Of a DNA stretch of 64,000 nt, positions 54,003-63,196 are shown piece after piece. How positions within the stretch are numbered: position 1 is the first letter of the stretch; each line of letters opens with the position of its first letter. A program made the translations under genes and the position numbers. The stretch is from Salinisphaera sp. (GTDB lineage: Bacteria > Pseudomonadota > Gammaproteobacteria > Nevskiales > Salinisphaeraceae): NCBI GenBank assembly GCA_027858915.1, contig JAQIBT010000092.1, forward strand, positions 35,947 through 99,946. Direction: 5' to 3'. A model generated the notes under the pieces. The model was not told the origin of the DNA. It was given only the letters and a program-made list of their open reading frames with translations, and ran no database searches.

Positions 54003-54923
54003 ATGAAAGACGTCGGCATGAAACCCGATACCCTGCGCTCGGCCACCGCCGCCGCGCGCTTCTATGCGCCCCGCCATTGTCTGGACCGGATTGCTGCACG
54101 CGATACCGAAAAAGGCGACCCGCAGGCCACGGCGCGCATCGCCGGCATTCTGGCTGCCAAGCGTACCGACGAACTGCTGCCCCTGTGCCATCCGCTGCCC
54201 ATCCATGCAGCAGAAGTCCATTTCACGGTCGAGGCAGACCACGTTGCCATCATGGCAGAAGTCCATACTATCGGACCGACCGGCGTAGAGATGGAAGCAC
54301 TGACCGCTGCCAGCATGGCTGCGCTTACGCTCTACGACATGCTCAAGCCTTATGCCGAACCAGAGGAACTTTCGATCGGCAATACCCTTCTGATCGACAA
54401 AATTGGCGGCAAGAGCCATTACAGCCGTAGGCTGCGTGCGCCGCTGTCAGCAACCGTGCTGATGGTGTCCGACCCAGTCGCCGACGGCAACAAACCCGAT
54501 ACCGCCGGGCGCCAGGTCGTTGACGGACTAACCCAAGCCGGCTTTGAGCCGCTGGATTATCAGATCCTGGCCGACAACCCGGACCAGGTCAGCGCGGCGG
54601 TTGAAGCGGCGGTCGAGCGTGGCGTGCACTTGATCATCACGGTCGGCGGAACCGGCATCGGACCCAGGGACCGCGTGGTCGAAACCGTCGAACCGAAACT
54701 GACCACGCCCATGCCCGGGCTGATGGAAGCCGCCCGCGCCTTCGGGCAGAAACGTACGCCTTACGCCGTGCTGTCGCGCGGCGTATCGGGCTTTATTGGC
54801 AACTCACTGACGCTGACTTTTCCAGGCAGCCGAGCGGGCTCGGAGGAAACGCTGGTCGCGCTGCTGCCGAGCCTGATTCACGTGCTGGAAATCCACCAGC
54901 GGTTTGCCAGCCACGCCGGTTGA
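54003..54923 (+). CDS. Fused MoaC-MoaB molybdenum cofactor biosynthesis protein
   Basis: A 306-residue bifunctional protein. Residues 1-150 are MoaC, cyclic pyranopterin monophosphate synthase, with KGDPQATARIAGILAAKRT, LPLCHPLPI and GPTGVEMEALTAASMAALTL. Residues about 155-300 are MoaB/Mog-like, the molybdopterin adenylyltransferase fold, with VLMVSDPVADGNKPDTAG, ITVGGTGIGPRDRV and the C-terminal LTFPGSRAGSEETL. The fusion type is known in other bacteria (MoaC/MoaB bifunctional). It pairs with the MoaD-MoaE fusion just upstream. moaA is missing from the window. Confidence 0.9.
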   Translation: MKDVGMKPDTLRSATAAARFYAPRHCLDRIAARDTEKGDPQATARIAGILAAKRTDELLPLCHPLPIHAAEVHFTVEADHVAIMAEVHTIGPTGVEMEALTAASMAALTLYDMLKPYAEPEELSIGNTLLIDKIGGKSHYSRRLRAPLSATVLMVSDPVADGNKPDTAGRQVVDGLTQAGFEPLDYQILADNPDQVSAAVEAAVERGVHLIITVGGTGIGPRDRVVETVEPKLTTPMPGLMEAARAFGQKRTPYAVLSRGVSGFIGNSLTLTFPGSRAGSEETLVALLPSLIHVLEIHQRFASHAG

Positions 54924-54943
54924 TATCGCGTAACGCAACGCGC

Positions 54944-55114
54944 TCAGAGAAACTCGAGCGATTTCAATTGGGCCAACAGCGACTCGCCGTCGGTAAAACG
55001 GATCGCTTGCCCAAACCCGGCAGCGCGGGCGCCCGCGACGTTCGCCGGCGCATCGTCGATGTGGACGCCGCCGATATCAAGGACTACGGCGCTGTGTGCC
55101 TCATTACAGGTCAT
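54944..55114 (-). pseudogene. HAD-hydrolase C-terminal remnant (56-residue frame)
   Basis: A 56-residue frame on the minus strand that resembles only the last third of a HAD phosphatase: HIDDAPANVAGARAAGFGQA (motif IV) followed by FTDGESLLAQLKSLEFL. The nucleophile domain is absent. Yet the ATG has a good SD (AGGAG, 5 bases upstream), so the frame could still be translated. It lies back to back with an MFS transporter remnant. HAD and MFS genes are neighbours in other bacteria, so both may derive from one deleted pair. Confidence 0.65.
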
Positions 55115-55180
55115 GGTCACTCCTCTGGATTGTCGACTCGTCCCGATTTCACGATCGTGAGTTGGACAAGTCGGTAGGCG

Positions 55181-55540
55181 TTGCGCTGTCTAGCCGGCGG
55201 TGTGATGCTGTGCGCGCTGGCAAGCAGCGGTAGCATGGCACGCGTGGGTTTCGCCGTGATTGGGCTGGGACTTGCCAGCGTATTTCCGCTGGCCATCAGC
55301 GCTGCGGCTCAGCGCCGCGATCGCCCCGCGGCGGCCGCGGTAGCAGCTATTTCAACCGCCGGCTATAGCGGTTTTCTTGCCGGCCCGGCCATTATCGGCC
55401 TGCTGGCCAGCCTGTTCGGCTTGCGGGCCGGGCTCGGCGTACTCGTGCTGCTGGGTGCGGTCATTGCCTGGTGTTGTCTTCAAGGATATCCCAGAGGCTG
55501 TCGGCAGCCAACGATCGCAGCGAGCCGGGAGGGGGAATGA
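55181..55540 (+). pseudogene. MFS transporter C-terminal remnant
   Basis: About 120 codons matching the final three to four helices of a sugar-type MFS transporter: VGFAVIGLGLASVFPLAISA, then AVAAISTAGYSGFLAGPAII and LFGLRAGLGVLVLLGAVIAW. The first eight or so helices are absent and the frame starts only at a TTG with no SD. The piece most resembles the C terminus of YbjJ/FucP-like transporters. The deletion endpoint should lie between 55120 and 55181. Confidence 0.75.
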
Positions 55541-55629
55541 ACGCAAATGACCTGATTGTGGCGGCGAGTAATGATTTTATCAGAACAGCAATATACCTTT
55601 AGACCCACTCCCATCGAAGAGACAATCTC

Positions 55630-56574
55630 ATGCATGTCATAGTCACCGGCGGCGCCGGCTTTCTCGGCACGCAACTCATTCAGCGACTGCTCGCGAACGA
55701 CACCACTGGCATCCAAGTCACCTCGCTTGATCGCGTCTCCTGCCCTATTGATTCCAACCAGGTCGAATCGGTTGTGGGCGACGTCGGCGACGCGGCTGCG
55801 CTTGGCCAGGCTTTTCGAGCCGATACGGCGGCCGTCTATCACTTGGCCGCCATTGTCAGCGGCGAGGCAGAACAGAATTTTGATCTGGGCATGAAGGTCA
55901 ATCTCGACGCCACGCGCGCCCTGCTGGAGGTTTGTCGCAGTCGTTCTGCGCCAGTGCGCTTCATCTTCGCCAGCTCGATAGCGGTGTTCGGCCCCAACAT
56001 GCCAACTCCGCTGGATCACAACACGGCGACCCAACCACGCTCTTCTTATGGCACACAAAAAGCCATGTCCGAATTACTCATCAACGATTACAGCCGGCGT
56101 GGCTTCATCGATGCCATGGTCTGCCGCCTACCCACCATCTCGGTTCGGCCCGGCCGGCCCAATCAGGCAACCACGTCGTTCGCCAGCTCGATCATCCGCG
56201 AGCCACTGGTCGGTAAGACAGCTGTATGCCCGGTCGATCCTGCATTGGCGATGTGGCTGTCCTCGCCAGAGACCGTCATAACCAATCTGGTCCATGCCCT
56301 GAAGATAGACGGACAGGCGCTCGGTGTATATCGCACGTTCAATCTGCCCGGCATAACCGTCAGCGTTAAGCAGATGATCGAAGCATGCCAGCGCGCCGGC
56401 GGACACGACGCCGTTGAGAAAATCGAATACAAGCGTGACCCGGCGATCGAGGCCATCGTCGCCAGCTTTCCGGCCGTATTCGATACCGCACCTGAACAGC
56501 ATCTTGGATTCATCAAGGACGCCGACTTCGACGACATCGTCGCCAAGTATCTGCAGACCCGTCTACCGGCCTGA
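55630..56574 (+). CDS. denD: NAD-dependent epimerase/dehydrogenase, probable D-erythronate dehydrogenase
   Basis: A 314-residue extended SDR enzyme. The NAD motif is VTGGAGFLGTQL, YHLAAIVSGEAEQNFD follows, and the catalytic YxxxK is SSYGTQKAMSE. Segments such as NDYSRRGFIDAMVCRLPTI, SVRPGRPN, SFASSIIREPL and AVCPVDPALAMWLSSP match the DenD group, which oxidises D-erythronate at C2. The rest of the denD pathway (kinase, isomerases) is not in the window. A MoaC/B gene and two remnants lie upstream and an unrelated methyltransferase lies downstream. Confidence 0.86.
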   Translation: MHVIVTGGAGFLGTQLIQRLLANDTTGIQVTSLDRVSCPIDSNQVESVVGDVGDAAALGQAFRADTAAVYHLAAIVSGEAEQNFDLGMKVNLDATRALLEVCRSRSAPVRFIFASSIAVFGPNMPTPLDHNTATQPRSSYGTQKAMSELLINDYSRRGFIDAMVCRLPTISVRPGRPNQATTSFASSIIREPLVGKTAVCPVDPALAMWLSSPETVITNLVHALKIDGQALGVYRTFNLPGITVSVKQMIEACQRAGGHDAVEKIEYKRDPAIEAIVASFPAVFDTAPEQHLGFIKDADFDDIVAKYLQTRLPA

Positions 56575-56823
56575 TAACGCCAAGCCCCGCCGCTTGATCC
56601 CGGCGTGCATGCGCTCGCCGGATTTCGACTCCACTGAAGCTTCCTCGCTCGTTGCCGATACAGAATGAGCTGGCACACATCTGTCGCAGATCGTCCCACT
56701 ATTCCCGGTCCGTCGATGATTATTCCTGTGCCAAATTCCCACCCCGGCTTTTTTTGAAAACTCCGTATTTCGATAATGGCCAGGAAATACGAGTCGTAAA
56801 TGTCCAACAAGGGAGCTCAGACT

Positions 56824-57921
56824 ATGCATGGTTTGGCAAAGCGAACGAGCCAGAAGTTAAAAATGTTCTGGCAACTTAATGTATTGGAGAAAATTCTGAT
56901 CCGAGGAACAGCCGAGAGATTTTATCTGATCATCGGCGGACATATTTATTTCCAGACCGTGGCAGCGGCTGTCCAGCTTGATCTGTTCACTTTTCTACAC
57001 GACTCGGGCGGCGCAACGAAAGAACAACTATGCAAGCAGTTGAATATTGCTGAGCAACCGTGCCGGATACTGCTCCTAGGATTAACCAGCACAAAGTTGC
57101 TTTGCAAGAAAGGCGACGTATACACGAATAGACATGTCGCGAATATCTTCCTGAGTAGAAAAAGCCCCAAGAACATCGCTGATGTCGTCATGTGGCAGCA
57201 CTTCATCAATTACAAAGCAATGTACCATTTTCATGCAGCCCTGCTGCAGAACAAGAACGTGGGGCTCGACGAAATCCCGGGTGCAGCGAACAATCTTTAT
57301 GAGCGGCTCCAGCAGCAACCGGAGTTGGAAAAGACGTTCCAGAGCGCAATGCAACAGATCTCTGTACAAGCGAACCAGATATTTGCAGACAACGTAGACC
57401 TAGCGGATATCGTAACTCTGATCGATGTCGGCGGCGGCAACGGCAGCAACGTCAAGCAGTTGGTCCAAAAATTTCCGACATTGAAAGCCTACGTATTCGA
57501 TTCAGCCACCGTGTGCCAGAAAGCAGAAGAAAATTTTGCGGCCTCGGAGCACAAAGAGCGGCTAGGAAGCTTTGTTGGGGATTGTTTTAAAGATCCGTTT
57601 CCGCAAACCGAGTGCATTCTATTTTGTCATTTCTTCACAATTTGGTCTAAAGAAGAAAACCTTTCTTTATTGAAAAAAGCCTACGCAGCACTGCCTTCCG
57701 GTGGAAAAGCCATTATCTTCAATATGATGCAAAACGATTCCGAGGATGGTCCACTCGGTGCGTCGATGGGCTCACCGTATTTCCTGACCTTGGCCACGGG
57801 CAAGGGAATGCTTTATTCGTGGCAAGAATACCGACAGTTGTTCAACGAAGCGGGATTCGATCAAGTTAAAAGTCAAAAACTGCCAATGCAGCATGGCTGT
57901 ATCATCGGGACCAAGCGGTAG
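56824..57921 (+). CDS. SAM-dependent O-methyltransferase (plant/polyketide type)
   Basis: A 365-residue class I methyltransferase with an N-terminal helical dimerisation domain (HIYFQTVAAAVQLDLFTFLH) as in hydroxyneurosporene or antibiotic O-methyltransferases. The SAM motif is LIDVGGGNGSNVKQLVQKFP; FKDPFPQTECILFCHFF and GKAIIFNMM follow. ATG 56824 has GGGAG 8 bases upstream; an ATG at 56800 is the alternative. Base composition and codon use are visibly AT-richer than the neighbours, which suggests horizontal acquisition. The substrate is unknown and no biosynthetic partner is adjacent. Confidence 0.87.
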   Translation: MHGLAKRTSQKLKMFWQLNVLEKILIRGTAERFYLIIGGHIYFQTVAAAVQLDLFTFLHDSGGATKEQLCKQLNIAEQPCRILLLGLTSTKLLCKKGDVYTNRHVANIFLSRKSPKNIADVVMWQHFINYKAMYHFHAALLQNKNVGLDEIPGAANNLYERLQQQPELEKTFQSAMQQISVQANQIFADNVDLADIVTLIDVGGGNGSNVKQLVQKFPTLKAYVFDSATVCQKAEENFAASEHKERLGSFVGDCFKDPFPQTECILFCHFFTIWSKEENLSLLKKAYAALPSGGKAIIFNMMQNDSEDGPLGASMGSPYFLTLATGKGMLYSWQEYRQLFNEAGFDQVKSQKLPMQHGCIIGTKR

Positions 57922-58476
57922 CGGGCGGCAACAGTCAAGATAGCTGGTGCCTGACTTGATATTGCTGTCTGGGATCTGCAACTCAGCGCTTCTGGTACTC
58001 CACGACCAACATGGGACTCGGATCGCGTCCTGCGAGACGACATCCGCCAGCCAGGCTCTGCCGATGGCATGACCGCAGTGACTGGCTCTTTACCTGGCCG
58101 GCATATCTGAAGAAGTCTGACCCCAGGATTGATGCTATACAGTGATCGAGCCCAGGACTGCCACCAGGACAAGGGTAGTTCTTTCTTTCAAGAATGCGGC
58201 GGATATCCGTCTCCAGCGAGGCACATCTCGCTTCTCGGATTCCGACGCACCTCGCGAGAAGCATGTTAAGCCAGCGAGGTCGCCGCTTACCTTTCCATTT
58301 TGACGTCGATTTTTTCCATAAATCGCTTCACGCGTCGAATATCAAGCTTCGTATAACTCACGAAATTCAGATCGAATCATTTCCATGACTAAAAATATGT
58401 TTTAAAATGTATTATCGGCGTCCACACCTTCGATCAGCCCCTTGGCCCGGATGTCCTGGATCCAGTCGGATCCGAT
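57922..58476. other. Intergenic region with low-GC right half
   Basis: About 555 bases between the acquired methyltransferase and modC (convergent). No gene recognised. A stretch near 58380-58420 is strongly AT-rich. AGAAGTCTGACCCC at 58111-58124 recalls motifs seen next to transposase remnants in other genomes, but is too short to use as evidence. Confidence 0.4.
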
Positions 58477-59607
58477 CTACAGACCACCCAGCCGTTGCCA
58501 CGCCTGCTCGGCCAGCGCCAGCGACTTGATTACGGCGTGCATGGTTTCTCCTGGTCTGGGATCGAGCATCGCAGTTGAACGTCGTGTGATTCGGGCATCC
58601 AGGCGCTGGCCTTCGATATCCAGGACCACGTCTACGGCGTAACCGTTGGCTGCTGGACACACACTGACCACGGCGCCCACCAGGTGATTGAGCGCGCTGG
58701 TCTGCGATGGTGCCTCACGCGCCAGAATGACATCCCGTGCGTGCACGTGAACATAAACCTGATCGCCGGATGTCTGATCCGCCAGACGAGGAACATAGAG
58801 ACGCTGACCGCCGCAGGCCAGTACGCTCAGGCCATAGGCTGGTTCGTGTTCGACAAGTCGTGCGCACAACAACGCGCCGGCATCCTGACCGGCCTGGCCA
58901 GCCAGCAGTTCGGGACGTGCCAGAAACTCGGCTGTCGGCCCCGAAAACACGATCCGTCCGTCGCGAATTGCGGCCACGTGTCGGTTCGCCAGACGCAACA
59001 GTTCGTCGATTTGATGGCTGACGAATATGATCGGCAATTCGCTCTCGGCGCTCAGTCGTTCGAGATAGGGCAGGACTTCCTCCTTGCGACCAGCGTCCAG
59101 CGATGCCAGCGGTTCATCGAGCAAGAGCAAGGCCGGGTCGGACAGCAGCGCGCGTCCGATTGCGATCCGTTGCTGCTCACCGCCGGACAACCCTCCAATA
59201 CGCCGTTTGAGCAAGGCGCCGATGTCGAGCATCTCGACGATCTGATCGAAACTGGCGCGGGCCGACTGATGGCGTCTGAACCAGGTGCCATAAGTCAGGT
59301 TGTGACGTACGTTCAGATGCGGGAAAAGCCGCGCCTGCTGGAAGACATAGCCGATACGCCGGCGATACGCCGGCACATGAATCCCCAGCTCGCTGTCGAA
59401 TACACAGCGACCGGCGATCTCCACGCGGCCGCTGTCAGGCCGGACCAATCCACCGATTACGCGCAGAAGCGAACTCTTGCCGGCGCCGGACGGACCGAAC
59501 AGGCCGATCACGCGTTCCTGCGCGGCGAACTGACAGTCCAGCTCGAACTCGCCTTGACGCAGACGGATATCGAGAGAAATAGTCTTGTTTGCCACTGCTT
59601 TGGTCAC
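58477..59607 (-). CDS. modC: Molybdate ABC transporter ATPase
   Basis: A 376-residue ABC ATPase for molybdate uptake. Walker A GPSGAGKSS, signature LSGGEQQR, Walker B LLLLDEPLASLD and the switch His in IFVSHQIDE are intact. The C-terminal 120 residues form a TOBE/Mop-like domain (SALNHLVGAVVSV onward) that can bind oxyanions. GTG start overlaps the stop of modB (GTGA). Last gene of modABC. Confidence 0.94.
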   Translation of the reverse strand: MTKAVANKTISLDIRLRQGEFELDCQFAAQERVIGLFGPSGAGKSSLLRVIGGLVRPDSGRVEIAGRCVFDSELGIHVPAYRRRIGYVFQQARLFPHLNVRHNLTYGTWFRRHQSARASFDQIVEMLDIGALLKRRIGGLSGGEQQRIAIGRALLSDPALLLLDEPLASLDAGRKEEVLPYLERLSAESELPIIFVSHQIDELLRLANRHVAAIRDGRIVFSGPTAEFLARPELLAGQAGQDAGALLCARLVEHEPAYGLSVLACGGQRLYVPRLADQTSGDQVYVHVHARDVILAREAPSQTSALNHLVGAVVSVCPAANGYAVDVVLDIEGQRLDARITRRSTAMLDPRPGETMHAVIKSLALAEQAWQRLGGL

Positions 59608-60287
59608 GTCTGCAACCGCTTCACACGCCGCGCAATCAGCTCGGAGAAAAACAGTGCAGCGAGCGATACCACAATCGAGATCACGATCAGCTGGGCGGCC
59701 TGTGGCTCGCCGCCCGGTACCTGGATAAAGGTATAGATCGCCAGCGGCAAGGTCCGTGTTTCGCCCGGAATATTGGAGGCGAACGTAATGGTGGCTCCGA
59801 ACTCGCCGAGCGCTCGGGCAAAAGCCAGTACCAGACCGGCAATGATACCGGGCAAGGCGAGCGGCAGCGTGACGGTGATCCAGACCATGATCGGCCTCGC
59901 GCCGAGCGTCGTAGCGGCAGCTTCTACCCGCTCGTCGATCGCTTCCAGCGACAGCCGGATCGGTCGTACCATCAAGGGGAAACCCATGATGCCGCCGGCC
60001 AGTGCGGCGCCGGTCCAGTGAAAAGCAAAGCTCAGTCCCAGATGTTCATACAGCCAGCCACCCATCAGACCACGGCGGCCGAGCAGCACAAGCAGGAGAT
60101 AGCCGGTGACTACTGGCGGCAACACCAACGGCAGATGCACGATCGCATCCACGATCATCTTGCCTCGCCAGCGCGAACGGGCCAGAAACCAGGCCACGAT
60201 TAGCGCGAGCGGCAGGCTGAAGACAACCGCCGTACCGGCGACCTTCAGGCTGAGTTGCAGAACCTCGATCTGGGCGGCGTCCAGCAC
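59604..60287 (-). CDS. modB: Molybdate ABC transporter permease
   Basis: A 227-residue membrane permease with five to six hydrophobic spans and the cytoplasmic loop EAAATTLGARPIMVWITVTLPLALPGIIAG that couples to the ATPase. The length and the IVHLPLVLPPVVTGYLLL segment are typical of ModB. The start is a GTG at 60287, 87 bases after modA. It overlaps modC by four bases. Confidence 0.95.
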   Translation of the reverse strand: MLDAAQIEVLQLSLKVAGTAVVFSLPLALIVAWFLARSRWRGKMIVDAIVHLPLVLPPVVTGYLLLVLLGRRGLMGGWLYEHLGLSFAFHWTGAALAGGIMGFPLMVRPIRLSLEAIDERVEAAATTLGARPIMVWITVTLPLALPGIIAGLVLAFARALGEFGATITFASNIPGETRTLPLAIYTFIQVPGGEPQAAQLIVISIVVSLAALFFSELIARRVKRLQT

Positions 60288-60374
60288 CGGCAGTACCTGT
60301 CAGAAGAACCAAAGACGAGCGCGCCCGGCGGCATCAGACGCACGGCAGCATAACCGACACCCGTGTCCGCGTGC

Positions 60375-61199
60375 TCAGTTCCTGGATAGCACCTTGAAGC
60401 CCCACTGCTTGAAAACACGACCTGCCGCGACGCTCTTGAGGAATGTCAGAAACGATCCATCCTGCGGGTTGTGACTGGCTGCGATTGCGGCGACAGGATA
60501 GACGATCGGCTTGTGACTGGCGACGGGGAACGTATCCACGACGCGCACACCACCCTGGTCGGCCAGCGCGTCCGACGAATACACCACGCCCAGCGGCGAC
60601 TCGCCGCGCGAAACCAACGCCAGCGCGCCGCGCACATCGTCGCTCTGGGCGATGTGGCCCTGCAATGCCGACCAGTCATCCAGCCAGGTCAGCGCATGGC
60701 GGCCATAGATGCCTGCCGGCACCGCGTCCGTATTGGCCATGGCGAGATAGTTGCCCTGCCCCAGCTTGCCGAGCAGATCGACGTGCTTCCTGAGTGTGAC
60801 TTGAACCTTGCTCGACCGGGGTGCAATCAGCACAAGCGAATTACCCAGCAGATTGCTTCGGCTCGCGGAATCGATCAGGCCGGCTTTTTCGAGCTGATTC
60901 ATCCAACCCTGATTGGCCGAAACATAGATGTCAGCCGGCGCGCCGGCCTGAATCTGGCGCGCCAGCGTTGAGCTGCCGGCATAGCTGACGCGCACATCCG
61001 CTTGTGGATAGGTTTTCTCGTAGTCGCCAACCACGCCGTCCATCGCGTTCTTCAGGCTGGCGGCCGCAAACACGATAAGCGGCTTGTTCGCCGCCTGCGT
61101 GTTCTTGCTCGCAGCCTGAACAGACGCTGGACACAGGCAGACAAGAAGTGAGGCGCAGACAATGCGGCCAAAGCGCGCGGTTGGCCAAGATCGAGCCAT
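60375..61199 (-). CDS. modA: Molybdate ABC transporter substrate-binding protein
   Basis: A 274-residue periplasmic binding protein. The signal peptide covers about residues 1-29 (ending VQAA). The mature protein begins LIVFAAASLKNAMDGV and has YAGSSTLARQIQAGAPADIYVSAN and VPAGIYGRHAL, all ModA hallmarks for oxyanion coordination. It is the first gene of modABC. The transporter would supply molybdate for the Moco enzymes encoded nearby. No ModE gene or clear ModE site was seen. Confidence 0.95.
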   Translation of the reverse strand: MARSWPTARFGRIVCASLLVCLCPASVQAASKNTQAANKPLIVFAAASLKNAMDGVVGDYEKTYPQADVRVSYAGSSTLARQIQAGAPADIYVSANQGWMNQLEKAGLIDSASRSNLLGNSLVLIAPRSSKVQVTLRKHVDLLGKLGQGNYLAMANTDAVPAGIYGRHALTWLDDWSALQGHIAQSDDVRGALALVSRGESPLGVVYSSDALADQGGVRVVDTFPVASHKPIVYPVAAIAASHNPQDGSFLTFLKSVAAGRVFKQWGFKVLSRN

Positions 61200-61433
61200 G
61201 TGATTCTCCCATGCAGTGGCATCGCTTGAGTCCAGCAGGCGCCGAGCTTGCCTGTAGCGGCTAGCGAGCGATGTGAAGCCTACTAGACGTCGCTCGACAC
61301 GTCCTAGAATGAACTCGTTACCTTTCGACTGGTCAGTAGTGACACAAGAACATACGATTGGCTAGCGCTGGCCGTGTCCTGGCTGCAGGATATGAGCGTT
61401 CGGCGTCGTTCTACTACCCCCGAAGGAGCCGCG

Positions 61434-62201
61434 ATGCGTTCCGATCCGAAGCAGACCACCTCCGTGCTGTATGCCGTACTGGCAGCAGGCGCGCTGACAT
61501 TGAGTGTCAGTAGCGTTGCCATGGCTCAGTCCGACAACAGTAGCGCGGACATGTCCGGCGGCATGGGCGGACAATCCGGCTTGTCGAGCGGTGACGATAT
61601 GAATTCCCAGTCGGGTCGCGGCACGGCCGACAGCCGCACCGGCCGCCCGTCTACCCTCTCTGAACACAGCGGCGTGAATGGCCAATCCGGGGTGTCCGCT
61701 GGCCAGAAAGCCAGCCAGTCTGACCTGCAGGATGGGACCGGAAAGAGAGCTGCTGCGAGTAGCCAAAACGGCTCCGACTACGGTTCGTCCAGCTACAACA
61801 TGCCGAGTCCCAGCACGAGCGCAGGGCAATCCGGCGGTCCGGCTGGGCCCTCCGGCCCTGCGGGCACGCCTGACCTGTCGGGCCGCAACGGTGCCCGCGG
61901 ACAGTCCGATGCAACGGGCGACAATGGCATGAACGGCGCGGAGAGCAGTTCAACCGGTGATACAGCTGTGCCTGGCGACCAGAGAACGCGCAGTCAATCA
62001 AGTATTTCAGGCAACAGCGGCATCAGCAGTCAGCCCGGCGTATCTGCCGCCAGCAGCACGGACAGCCAGTCCGGCATGTCGCCAGATCAGACCAGCAGGC
62101 AAGGCGACACACCGGGCAACGACCGTTCGAAGGGTGCTTCGGACATGAGCGGCGACGGGGCCACCGGCGCATCGAACGGCGGCACCGGCGGCGGCTACTA
62201 A
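61434..62201 (+). CDS. Exported low-complexity Ser/Gly/Gln-rich protein
   Basis: A 255-residue protein. A signal peptide covers residues 1 to about 31 (LYAVLAAGALTLSVSSVAMA). The rest is a disordered low-complexity sequence with recurring SQSG, GQSG and QSGxS units, for example SSGDDMNSQSGRG, HSGVNGQSGVSAGQ and SSTDSQSGMSPDQ, and no cysteine. It has no recognised domain. ATG 61434 is chosen because AAGGAG lies 6 bases upstream. It may be a secreted matrix-like or stress-linked hydrophilic protein; no function can be assigned. Confidence 0.72.
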   Translation: MRSDPKQTTSVLYAVLAAGALTLSVSSVAMAQSDNSSADMSGGMGGQSGLSSGDDMNSQSGRGTADSRTGRPSTLSEHSGVNGQSGVSAGQKASQSDLQDGTGKRAAASSQNGSDYGSSSYNMPSPSTSAGQSGGPAGPSGPAGTPDLSGRNGARGQSDATGDNGMNGAESSSTGDTAVPGDQRTRSQSSISGNSGISSQPGVSAASSTDSQSGMSPDQTSRQGDTPGNDRSKGASDMSGDGATGASNGGTGGGY

Positions 62202-62329
62202 ACCCGACTACTGCGCAAATGCGTGGCGCAGATTCCGCCGATTTTCGGCCGAAGGCAACTTAGCTGTATCCGATTCTCGCCGCTTGTCGTATTAAATTCA
62301 TTGGATGATGCCTTGCCGATACAGCGCCC

Positions 62330-63196
62330 ATGACGACCGAAAATATGCCAGCCACGGGTCCCGCCAGGACTCACGACACTGAGGTCATCAAGCGCCACAG
62401 CATCGCCACGCGTCTGTGGCACTGGATCAACGCGCTGTGTCTGCTGGTCCTGCTGATGAGTGGTCTGCAGATATTCAATGCGCATCCGGCGCTTTACTGG
62501 GGCGAAGGCTCGCATTTTCAGGATCCCGTTCTGTCGATCGGCGCCAAGATGAGCGACGGGCAACCGATGGGATTTCTCGCAGTAGACGGGCATCAGTTCA
62601 CCACTACCGGCGTGCTCGGCTGGTCCAGCTTCAACGGCCAGATGCAGGCTCGCGCGTTTCCGGCCTGGGCCACCCTGCCGGATACGCAATGGCTGTCGCT
62701 CGGCCGGCAATGGCATTTCACCGCTGCCTGGGTATTCGGCGTGCTGCTTGTCGGATATCTGGTGTATTCGCTGATCAGCCGACGCCGACGCGGCACCATC
62801 CTCCCACGCGGCCGTGAGTTTCGTGAGATTCCACATACGGTGATAGAACATGCCAAGCTGCGCTTTCCGCGCGTGCGTAATTACAACATCGTGCAGAAAT
62901 TCACCTATCTGCTGGTGCTCTTCATTCTGCTACCGGGCATGGTGCTCACCGGACTGACCTTGTCACCGACCATGGACGCGGCCTGGCCGTGGCTGCTCAC
63001 CTTGTTCGGCGGGCATCAGAGCGCGCGTACCCTGCATTTCATCTTTGCATTCTCGCTGGTGGGGTTCTTCATCGTCCATCTGCTGCTCGTGCTTCTGTCT
63101 GGTGTGTTCAACAATATGCGTTCGATGCTCACCGGCGGGTATCGCGTCAATACCTCGGCAGACAACGCCCACGATTCGCAGGCCAACCATGAGTGA
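62330..63196 (+). CDS. Cytochrome b561-type membrane subunit
   Basis: A 288-residue membrane cytochrome b of the Ni/Fe-hydrogenase/thiosulfate-reductase type. Four main helices are visible, with candidate haem histidines in RHSIATRLWHWINALCLLVL, WHFTAAWVFGVLLV, and HFIFAFSLVGFFIVHLLLVL. It probably exchanges electrons between the quinone pool and the molybdoenzyme encoded next. Its stop overlaps the next gene by 8 bases, implying a complex. An N-terminal signal is not needed; the first helix acts as anchor. Confidence 0.88.
   Translation: MTTENMPATGPARTHDTEVIKRHSIATRLWHWINALCLLVLLMSGLQIFNAHPALYWGEGSHFQDPVLSIGAKMSDGQPMGFLAVDGHQFTTTGVLGWSSFNGQMQARAFPAWATLPDTQWLSLGRQWHFTAAWVFGVLLVGYLVYSLISRRRRGTILPRGREFREIPHTVIEHAKLRFPRVRNYNIVQKFTYLLVLFILLPGMVLTGLTLSPTMDAAWPWLLTLFGGHQSARTLHFIFAFSLVGFFIVHLLLVLLSGVFNNMRSMLTGGYRVNTSADNAHDSQANHE

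Noticed and set aside
58111..58124. TCTGACCCC-type motif that might mark a transposon remnant
   Set aside because: Only one 14-base match with no terminal repeats or transposase fragment nearby.
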